From contig JAUIDN010000011.1 of NCBI GenBank assembly GCA_030428615.1, positions 1-64,000 of the forward strand: a stretch of DNA of 64,000 nucleotides, written 5' to 3'. Origin of the DNA: Alphaproteobacteria bacterium. GTDB lineage: Bacteria > Pseudomonadota > Alphaproteobacteria > Sphingomonadales > Emcibacteraceae. Position 1 is the first letter of the stretch. Each line of letters starts with the position of its first letter. The notes under the pieces are model-generated. The model did not search any database. It saw nothing but the letters and a program-made list of their open reading frames with translations, and was not told where the DNA came from. The translations under genes and the position numbers were made by a program. This document shows positions 57,592 to 64,000 of the stretch, piece by piece.

Positions 57592-57993
57592 CTAACGCCT
57601 CCCCCTTACATAATCACCCGGCACCAGTTTCAGCGTTTCAAAAGCAACCTCCCGCTCACCGCGAAACTCATCCCAGGTAACAGAAACCTTGATATTCAGT
57701 AGATGCGGCAAACCGTCTTCCTCCTCCTGGCTCGTGTCAGTAATAGTGGATACCCAACGATAGTTACCGATCTCACCTTCCGTGCTTTCCCCCACGATGA
57801 CCGCTTCTGACATTTTTGATTTGGCAATAAGGATTGCCTCAGCTTCGTTTTTTGCAGTGTCAGAGGCAAATACCCCGCTTCCCAGCATCATGTAAATGAC
57901 ACCGAGCGCCCCGGATAAAATCACAAACGCCACAAGCACCTCAAGCAGGGTAAAGCCGTCTTCGTTACTGAAAATGGTCAAATTATCCCGCAT
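57592..57993 (-). CDS. gspI: type II secretion minor pseudopilin GspI
   Basis: About 133 residues, with leader ending SNEDG before 'FTLLEVLVAFVILSGALG' (Glu at +5). The ATG at 57993 is chosen because the upstream frame to 58044 runs into gspH and would give an overlong leader. It overlaps the gspH stop by 11 bases. Confidence 0.85.
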   Translation of the reverse strand: MRDNLTIFSNEDGFTLLEVLVAFVILSGALGVIYMMLGSGVFASDTAKNEAEAILIAKSKMSEAVIVGESTEGEIGNYRWVSTITDTSQEEEDGLPHLLNIKVSVTWDEFRGEREVAFETLKLVPGDYVRGRR

Positions 57994-58426
57994 GCCGGAC
58001 CTCCACTTGTCCCTTGGGCCATTCCGACGATATGGAAAGCTCACGATTATCCGACTTTAAAACAAGGTCAATACCGCTATTGGTGCCGTCCGGATAAAAG
58101 CTGATCTGGTTGCCATAGGCGTTCTCGGCGCGTGAGATCAGGACCATATCCTGCTCAAGAGCAACCATACGTTCCACGCCCGAATATCTATACCCGTGAC
58201 CGTCTTCCGCAATTTCAAACTGAAGGACCTTGCCACCTGTTACCGCACGGGTTCTTAAAGAACGAAGATCACTGGCAATTTGCTGCGCAGCCCTATTGAG
58301 CTGAACATTTCCTGATTTACCAATCATAAGCGGCGTCACAAGCAGATAGGACATGACCAGAATACTGATCACCACAAGAAGCTCGAGAAGGGTATAGCCA
58401 TCCTGATCATAATACGCGGCTTTCAT
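57983..58426 (-). CDS. gspH: type II secretion minor pseudopilin GspH
   Basis: A 147-residue pseudopilin with leader 'AAYYDQDG' cut before 'YTLLELLVVISILVMSYLL'. The globular domain with 'QIASDLRSLRTRAVTGGKVLQFEI' is the GspH type. Confidence 0.85.
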   Translation of the reverse strand: MKAAYYDQDGYTLLELLVVISILVMSYLLVTPLMIGKSGNVQLNRAAQQIASDLRSLRTRAVTGGKVLQFEIAEDGHGYRYSGVERMVALEQDMVLISRAENAYGNQISFYPDGTNSGIDLVLKSDNRELSISSEWPKGQVEVRHAG

Positions 58427-58427
58427 A

Positions 58428-58853
58428 TCACGGCTCCCAGCTTATGATATCGGCATTATCCCCTTCGCCACCTTCCCTCTTATCTGCACCCCATGAATAA
58501 ACGTCAAAATCGCCGTGTTCACCGGGATAACGGTATTTAAATGGCTCCCCCCACGGGTCCAGAATATTTGATTGTTTGCTGACATAGGGACCAAACCAGC
58601 TTTTGGCATCTTCCGGTTTTTCAAGAAGAGCGTTCAGCCCCTGTTCCGTGGTCGGATATGTACCCGCGTCCATTTTATAAAAGTCGAGCGCGGAGACGAT
58701 GGCTTCAATCTGAAGGTCCGCTGTCCCCGATTTGGCCCGGCCAAGATATTTCATTATCTGAGGCGCGGCAATCCCGGCAATTAAACCCAGGATAACCAGA
58801 ACCACCAACAGTTCCATCAGCGTATAGCCATCTTCATTTTTAAGTGCTTTCAT
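58428..58853 (-). CDS. gspG: type II secretion major pseudopilin GspG
   Basis: A 141-residue major pseudopilin. The leader ends NEDG before 'YTLMELLVVLVILGLIAGI' (Glu at +5). The GspG domain has 'TYPTTEQGLNALLEKP' and the C-terminal 'DVYSWGADKREGGEGDNADI' calcium-binding loop. Confidence 0.95.
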   Translation of the reverse strand: MKALKNEDGYTLMELLVVLVILGLIAGIAAPQIMKYLGRAKSGTADLQIEAIVSALDFYKMDAGTYPTTEQGLNALLEKPEDAKSWFGPYVSKQSNILDPWGEPFKYRYPGEHGDFDVYSWGADKREGGEGDNADIISWEP

Positions 58854-58876
58854 TTTATGTCCCCAATTTATCCCGT

Positions 58877-60097
58877 TTAAAATGCAAGTTCGTTAATGCT
58901 CATGATCCCAAGAAGAACCGAGGCGATCATCCCGGCAATGATAAACCCCATAATGATGGTAAGACCTGGCACCAGCAGCGCCATCAGCTTATCCACAACG
59001 TTTGTGACGTCTTTTTCCATGACATCCGCTGTTCGGATCAGCATGTCCCCAAGCTTTCCCGTATCTTCGCCAACCCGGGTAAGTTCGGTGACAAGCGGCG
59101 GTGCAATGTCGGTGCGCAAATATTCACCGGAAAGGCTCGCCCCTTCCTTCACGCGTTTAAAAATGTCGTTAATTATCTGCTCGATATAGCTATTGTTAAC
59201 CCCACTGATTGCGATGCCAAAGGCGGAAACAAGCGGCAGGCCATTTAAGGTCAATGTCCCGAGCATACGGTGAAACCGCGCAAATTCCGCCTTCCGTATC
59301 AAGGTGCCAACCAGAAAAACATTAAGGATCTTCTGGTCAGTTTTCTTCTTTATAGTCGTATTTTGAAGCGCGGCCACACCCCCCAAGGATGTTACGGCCA
59401 GCAAAATGGCAATCAAAAAACCATAATTGGTCATCACATGACTGAAATTCATCACCACGACGGTGATCCACGGCAACTTGTCATAGGCCTGATCAAAAAT
59501 CGGCTCGAACTGCGGGATGATCACGGTGACAATCAAAACCATGGCAAACACCACCATCAAAACCAGGATAGTGGGATAAATCAGCGCGGATTTTATTTTT
59601 TCCCGAACGTCATGGGAGCGCTCAAGGTAAGCACTTAAATTTTCGAGCACCTCCGCAAGCGTTCCGCTGGCTTCCCCCGCGCCGATCATGCTGATATAAA
59701 ATTTTGGGAATTTTCCACCTTCCCTGCTTAACGCATCCCTAAAACTGTCTCCCTCACTGATATGACGATGAAGGTTCTGGATCATTTCCTGATTACGCTT
59801 GCTCTGCTTCATATTCAGGAGGATCGAGAGCGATTTTATCAGTGTCAGGCCAGCCCCCACCAATGTCGCCAGCTCCCGCGTGAAATTCAGCAGATCTTTT
59901 GTTCGTAAAACACGGGACTGAAACAGGGGTTTATTGAGCAGCGTCACAATCCCGGTTTGCGATTTTGTGATATTGATCGGGATCAGTCCCTTTTTCTTAA
60001 GATCGTTGACCACAAGATCAACGCTGGCGGCGGTCATTTCACCTGCTGCATTTTTTCCCTGTCTGTCTATAGCGCGGTATGAATATTGTCTCATCAC
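58877..60097 (-). CDS. gspF: type II secretion platform protein GspF
   Basis: A 406-residue GspF with two homologous halves. 'RELATLVGAGLTLIKSLSIL' is near residue 72, with 'GEASGTLAEVLENLSAYLE' and membrane helices near 170, 220 and 380. It is the inner-membrane rotor/platform protein. It overlaps gspE by four bases. Confidence 0.95.
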   Translation of the reverse strand: MMRQYSYRAIDRQGKNAAGEMTAASVDLVVNDLKKKGLIPINITKSQTGIVTLLNKPLFQSRVLRTKDLLNFTRELATLVGAGLTLIKSLSILLNMKQSKRNQEMIQNLHRHISEGDSFRDALSREGGKFPKFYISMIGAGEASGTLAEVLENLSAYLERSHDVREKIKSALIYPTILVLMVVFAMVLIVTVIIPQFEPIFDQAYDKLPWITVVVMNFSHVMTNYGFLIAILLAVTSLGGVAALQNTTIKKKTDQKILNVFLVGTLIRKAEFARFHRMLGTLTLNGLPLVSAFGIAISGVNNSYIEQIINDIFKRVKEGASLSGEYLRTDIAPPLVTELTRVGEDTGKLGDMLIRTADVMEKDVTNVVDKLMALLVPGLTIIMGFIIAGMIASVLLGIMSINELAF

Positions 60098-61698
60098 ACC
60101 CCCTCCTGTCCTAGGACGCGGTATACTTCCTGCTTTGATGTCACACCGCTTCTTACAAGCATTTCAGCCTGATCAAGCATGGTTCGCATGCCTTCAGATT
60201 GGGCGATAGATTCGATTTCTTTGATGTCAGCCTTGCGTTTAATCAGATCGTTGATTTTACCACTGGTTTCCAGAAGCTCAACCACCATCGTCCGGCCCTT
60301 ATATCCGCTATTCTGGCATTGCGCGCAACCAACAGGTTCATATCTATCACCTGACTTCCGTTTGCAGGCATCACAAAGTTTACGCACCAAACGCTGCGCC
60401 ATCACCATGTTCAAAGTTGACGCGAGCAGGAAGTCCTCAACCCCCATATCGACCAGTCGCGTGATCGCCCCGGCCGCGGAGTTTGTATGAAGGGTGGAGA
60501 GAATGAGATGCCCGGTAAGCGACGCCTGCACCGCGATATTGGCGGTTTCGATATCACGGATTTCCCCGACCATCATGATATCCGGGTCCTGCCGTAAAAA
60601 GGACCGCAGGGCGGAGGCAAAATCAAGCCCGATGGATGCGTTCACCTGCACCTGATTGATCCCGTCCAGCATATATTCTATAGGGTCCTCAATGGTCAGT
60701 ATTTTGCGGTCCGGCCGGTTGAGTATTTTAAGCGCGGTATATAGGGTTGTTGTCTTGCCGCTGCCCGTTGGGCCGGTGACCAGAATGATCCCGTTGGATT
60801 TTGAGAGTGATTTGTGAAACTTGGGAAGTTCGGATTTGGGAAAGCCCAACATCCCCGGATCAAGAACCAGTTTATGCTGGTTTAAAATTCGCAATACCAC
60901 ACTTTCCCCAAAGGCGGTCGGTGTTGTTGACACCCGAAAATCGACATCCCGCCCGCCAATCGCCATACGCAGCCTTCCGTCCTGCGGCAATCGGCGCTCG
61001 GCGATATCAAGCCCGGCGAGGATTTTTATTCTGGATACAATTGCCGCCTTGAATTTTACGGGCGGGTCTTCCTGATCTTCCAGCATGCCATCAATCCGGA
61101 TGCGGATTTTAAGCACCGCTTCCATCGGTTCTATATGAATATCAGATGCCCCCATATTCACCGCTGATTGCAGAAGGCGGTTAACATAACGGATAACTGG
61201 CGCTTCACTGGCCAGATCCTTCAACCTTGCCAGATCATCACCGTCAAATTCGGAACTGCTTTCTTCTCCCAATTCGTCCGCGGCACCGTCCCCCAACCGG
61301 TGGAGTATCTCCGACAAAGGTGCCACAAGATACTCCACCGTCTTACCAGTGGCATATTCAATCGCTGATTTGGGGATAGGGTCAAGCGGATTGGCCACTG
61401 CTAATCTGATCTGATCATCATTTTCTTCAACCGGGTATGCACGCACGGCGTTCAGAAATGCGTGTTCGATTTCAGGGCAAACCTGGTCACCGTTCGAAAG
61501 CCCATCAAAGTCAGTTGCCTGAAAGTTACAAAGGGATGAATAGGACTTTACCAGATCCTGTTCGGATACCAGCCCAAGCTTGCTGAGCACTGCGCCAATA
61601 TCCTCACGGCTTTCATCCGCAACACGCTTCGCCCGTTCCAGTGCTTGGTCGGCAACAAGATTGTTTTCAAGTAAATATTGTGACAATGCGGTATCCAA
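60094..61698 (-). CDS. gspE: type II secretion ATPase GspE
   Basis: About 534 residues. An N-terminal MshEN/N1E domain leads to the ATPase core, with Walker A 'GPTGSGKTTTLYT', Asp box 'LTIEDPIEYMLDGINQ', Walker B-like 'RQDPDIMMVGEIRD', His box 'GHLILSTLHTNSA' and the zinc tetracysteine (C-D-A-C ... C-A-Q-C). The likely start is the TTG at 61698, six bases after GGGAG; another TTG at 61719 lacks a site. It is first in the eleven-gene operon. Confidence 0.92.
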   Translation of the reverse strand: MDTALSQYLLENNLVADQALERAKRVADESREDIGAVLSKLGLVSEQDLVKSYSSLCNFQATDFDGLSNGDQVCPEIEHAFLNAVRAYPVEENDDQIRLAVANPLDPIPKSAIEYATGKTVEYLVAPLSEILHRLGDGAADELGEESSSEFDGDDLARLKDLASEAPVIRYVNRLLQSAVNMGASDIHIEPMEAVLKIRIRIDGMLEDQEDPPVKFKAAIVSRIKILAGLDIAERRLPQDGRLRMAIGGRDVDFRVSTTPTAFGESVVLRILNQHKLVLDPGMLGFPKSELPKFHKSLSKSNGIILVTGPTGSGKTTTLYTALKILNRPDRKILTIEDPIEYMLDGINQVQVNASIGLDFASALRSFLRQDPDIMMVGEIRDIETANIAVQASLTGHLILSTLHTNSAAGAITRLVDMGVEDFLLASTLNMVMAQRLVRKLCDACKRKSGDRYEPVGCAQCQNSGYKGRTMVVELLETSGKINDLIKRKADIKEIESIAQSEGMRTMLDQAEMLVRSGVTSKQEVYRVLGQEGV

Positions 61699-62198
61699 AC
61701 AAAGCTCCCAAGTACGCAAAGTTAAATTTAATATATACTATTATAAGATGTAATAATATGGCAATATTGTGGCACAAATTAAGAAACTAACTATATACAA
61801 TTTTAATAAAAATTAATGATAATTACCATTTATATTCAGTATATTATGGCAATAAAAATATTGGCTCACCTCAATTCTTATTCATCTTATTTACGCACAG
61901 ATTGATTTTAATATCATTTATAAAATATTCCCTTAAAAGTAGTTAAAATTGAAACAAAAGTTTGACAAAACGTGCAATATTGAGAGGGGGAGTACTAGCG
62001 GGTCATAAATTACTGGGAAAGCGCAATGATGAGCCGGAGCAACGCGAGGCGAGACCGAGCCCATATCTAAATAAAAAAGAGAGATCTGATCTCACTTTAC
62101 TCTCTCTTTCCCACCCTATTAGAATAAGATAAGGTTTCCGGTTCTCACCACCCACACATAATTCAGAGTTCAAAAAACATTATGCTGAGTGTAATGCC

Positions 62199-62273
62199 CC
62201 AAACTCCGCACATATTTGTATAACAAATTAGGAAGCTGCGAAAGCAGTGAAATGTTAATGGGGGAGTGTTTGG
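62199..62273. ncRNA. candidate structured RNA with GNRA hairpin
   Basis: CCAAACTCC (62199-62207) can pair with GGAGTGTTTGG (62263-62273) with a two-base bulge. Inside lies CTGC-GAAA-GCAG (62236-62247), a perfect hairpin with a GAAA tetraloop. The segment is bounded by terminator-like hairpins on the minus strand. Strand is uncertain and I match it to no known RNA family. Confidence 0.25.
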
Positions 62274-62286
62274 AATCGAGTTTTCA

Positions 62287-62317
62287 AAACAAAACCCCGC
62301 CAACTTAGTCAGCGGGG
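62287..62317 (-). terminator. strong intrinsic terminator of the three-gene cluster
   Basis: On the minus strand CCCCGC (62317-62312) pairs with GCGGGG (62300-62295) around an 11-base loop, followed by TTTTGTTTT. It lies 85 bases after the stop of the 99-residue gene and terminates that transcript. Confidence 0.85.
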
Positions 62318-62401
62318 TGATATTAAATTTTATTAAGAAAGTAATATATCAATTAAATAAACTGTTCCCCGATACCGATACCAAAGCGATAACAATGCCT
62401 T

Positions 62402-62701
62402 TTAATCAGTTCTTAGTTTTTTGATAACCGGTTGAGACTTGATGCACTCTCTCTCATTGTCAAACCAGAATTCAAATGCAATAGTAGGATCCCGCGGTTC
62501 TTCATAATTATAAACGGTAAGGATAACATCATTAATGTCATTCAAATATCCGTTTTGCCCCCCATGCAGACTAAGTTGTGTAAAATTCACACCTTTATCG
62601 TGGCCTCTAATTTTGTTAAATTCAGAAAGCTTCACAGGTAAAATCTGATCTGCTGTTTCATAGAACCGATCTAAATTTTCTTTTTTTATCCTTGAAATCA
62701 T
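62402..62701 (-). CDS. unrecognised 99-residue protein
   Basis: A soluble, mixed-charge protein of 99 residues without signal peptide or membrane segment. Features are an aromatic 'AFEFWFDNERE' segment and 'NFTQLSLHGGQNGYLNDINDVIL'. I do not recognise a family. It overlaps the lipoprotein gene upstream by four bases, so the two are translated together. It is followed by a strong terminator. Confidence 0.6.
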   Translation of the reverse strand: MISRIKKENLDRFYETADQILPVKLSEFNKIRGHDKGVNFTQLSLHGGQNGYLNDINDVILTVYNYEEPRDPTIAFEFWFDNERECIKSQPVIKKLRTD

Positions 62702-63036
62702 CGAGACAGCGCAAACTCCCGTTTTTTTGTATACAATACGTTATAGTCAATATCCACAAACAGATCTCCAACAAATGTATCACCATTAACAAATGGTTTT
62801 GGTGGCAATACTGAAGTTGCTGAATATTCGTTCATATGTAAAGATTCCATTTCTTTACTGTAATATAAAATACTAGGATTAATACCTTTACATATACCAA
62901 AAGGGCAGAAGCTAGAGACATTATTTTCAGAAGATGCTATTTCTTTAGAATCTAGATTGGGATGACATCCAAATTGCAACAATACAATCCCTATCAAAAA
63001 GCTTAAGGTAAATAATCTACTCAATTTAATACTCAT
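62698..63036 (-). CDS. unrecognised small lipoprotein
   Basis: A 112-residue protein with a lipoprotein signal ending LQFGC (Cys24 from the ATG at 63036) and a short mature domain with two further Cys ('FCPFGICKG'), possibly a disulfide. GAGGCCGAG precedes the ATG; an in-frame TTG at 63057 is less likely. I know no homologue. It is coupled to the 99-residue gene. Confidence 0.6.
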   Translation of the reverse strand: MSIKLSRLFTLSFLIGIVLLQFGCHPNLDSKEIASSENNVSSFCPFGICKGINPSILYYSKEMESLHMNEYSATSVLPPKPFVNGDTFVGDLFVDIDYNVLYTKKREFALSR

Positions 63037-63125
63037 ATCTCGGCCTCTAAATGGCAAGCCTTGTGGGATAAAAAATATCCTTCGTCGTTTGCTTCCGCGA
63101 CAATTAAAGTTAATTTGACAATAAA

Positions 63126-63731
63126 CTATGACACCATCAATCCTTTATGGGACTTTATCCATTTTTGTCTTATTTTTTCAAAATGCGCCTGGCCTTGAAG
63201 TATTTTTAGTTCCGCTAGTTCAGGTCGTTTATCATACAATTCATGTATAACCCTACCCAACGCGTTATATACTTCTTTATAGAAAATAATGATGTCGCCA
63301 CTTTCTTCAAACATTAATTCATCACACTCAAACACACTGATTTGAAAATTCGTATTTATAATTTTGAGTTTAAATTTCAACGGACTCGGAGGATAACTTA
63401 GGCAATTTTCGTCCTCGTTGTTGAGGTCCAAAATCACACAATTCACAAGGTTAAGTAACTCGAGAAGGAAACGAAGGACAGGGATATTTTCTAATACTAA
63501 AAAATTGTTATTAATTTCAAACTCACAGTTTCCATTGAATGTATTAATAGAGGCGAATAGAAGCTCCAATCGATCCCTTTTCGCTGGATCAAGCAATTGC
63601 ATTACAGGAACTTCGATCATTTTGTCGTTAAAATCTTTAGCTAACTGTAGTCGATTTTGATGAAATACATTTAAATTTCCATAGTCTGTAATTTGATGTC
63701 GAATATTCATTTTAATCATAGATGGCACCAT
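63126..63731 (-). CDS. unrecognised 201-residue protein
   Basis: A 201-residue soluble protein without signal or membrane helices. It is rich in Leu and Asn ('LLELLNLVNCVILDLNNEDENC') and ends in a charged helical tail. A later ATG (codon 8, 'NIRHQITDYG') is an alternative start. I do not recognise a family. It precedes the lipoprotein gene by about 90 bases on the same strand and may belong to the same unit. Confidence 0.55.
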   Translation of the reverse strand: MVPSMIKMNIRHQITDYGNLNVFHQNRLQLAKDFNDKMIEVPVMQLLDPAKRDRLELLFASINTFNGNCEFEINNNFLVLENIPVLRFLLELLNLVNCVILDLNNEDENCLSYPPSPLKFKLKIINTNFQISVFECDELMFEESGDIIIFYKEVYNALGRVIHELYDKRPELAELKILQGQAHFEKIRQKWIKSHKGLMVS

Positions 63732-64000
63732 CGATTAGCTATTAAATCATTAAGGTATAGGATACGCATTATACAAAAACCACAGACCGAGTGATGGATC
63801 TGGCGCACCTAGATAAAAACGAACCCAATTTGTATTTGGAGTTCTGTCAAAGGAACTTGTGCACCCAATACCTTATCTGACATTTTGCTCCAATGACCAT
63901 ATCATTTAAATATTTTAAACACAATCCAGCGGTTATCCAGTTGGCAGTGCTACTTTATATAAGATTTCCATTATCATTGCGGCAAGTTGAAGATATTCTT
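63732..64000. other. window end, no gene assigned
   Basis: On the minus strand a 37-codon open stretch ends at 63750 ('FYLGAPDPSLGLWFLYNAYP'). It has an in-frame stop upstream and no credible start, so it may be the tail of a broken gene. Nothing else is supported. Confidence 0.3.

Larger units (their letters stand above)
61699..62401. other. AT-rich gene-free stretch holding possible structured RNA
   Basis: No coding frame is supported. The left part is very AT-rich and must hold the gspE promoter. A minus-strand hairpin, 62109-62076 (9-base AAAGAGAGA/TCTCTCTTT stem) followed by TTTTT, looks like a weak terminator. Between it and the strong terminator at 62295 lies the structured segment listed separately. 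Confidence 0.45.

Noticed and set aside
63750-63869. 3' end of an Rhs/toxin-like gene on the minus strand
   Set aside because: The open stretch is only 37 codons, has an in-frame stop upstream and no start; there are no recognisable repeats.

Overview
The window reads as an alphaproteobacterial chromosome, probably from a marine or aquatic lineage. The block murA - DUF2948 - hisG - hisD - UPF0262 - low-molecular-weight phosphatase - infA - maf - RNase G - yacG - tRNA-Phe (37.9-45.4 kb) is characteristic alphaproteobacterial gene order. UPF0262, DUF2948 and an RpoE/ChrR pair point the same way. I cannot name a genus. Coding regions are of moderate GC; 45.4-51.9 kb and the right-hand 2.3 kb are clearly more AT-rich.

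Layout. 0.5-8.3 kb: CBS protein, PDZ lipoprotein, PPK2, methyltransferase, DUF1499 protein, an overlapping murL-murD2 pair (peptidoglycan D-Glu made by epimerising the nucleotide-linked peptide) and NnrS. 8.4-12.7 kb: a LysR regulator divergent from dgcN-dgcA (D-glutamate catabolism via N-acetyl-D-Glu), plus an unassigned permease. 12.8-17.6 kb: a glycoside/sugar set (ThuA, NupG-like MFS, TIM-barrel isomerase, GMC dehydrogenase) with a LacI-type operator. 17.6-31 kb: two paralogous sensor kinases, each with two periplasmic solute-binding domains, flank an RpoE/ChrR stress module with Cfa-like methylase, FAD oxidoreductase, DUF1365, DUF3833 and SDR genes. 31.5-37 kb: an exported KatG, an encapsulated-ferritin-like protein without encapsulin, and a MacB-type permease. 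37-45.4 kb: housekeeping genes between tRNA-Thr and tRNA-Phe.

45.4-51.9 kb is a genomic island at tRNA-Phe. It holds what looks like an anti-phage second-messenger system: a two-domain class III nucleotide cyclase overlapping a cysteine-rich gene with an E2-system-associated type motif, and, divergent from them, a WYL regulator (CapW-like) followed by a cyclic-nucleotide-binding four-helix membrane protein. This matches the Pycsar cyclase plus transmembrane effector plan, with two unusual additions (WYL regulator and Cys-rich partner). Beside it lies a SatD-DUF3307 pair whose promoter is preceded by four exact-period 29-bp repeats, each carrying a perfect 7-bp palindrome. I regard this island as the most interesting part of the window.

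52-61.7 kb is one eleven-gene type II secretion operon (order E-F-G-H-I-J-L-M-C-D-K) without a prepilin peptidase. The last 2.3 kb holds a candidate structured RNA and three small unrecognised genes.
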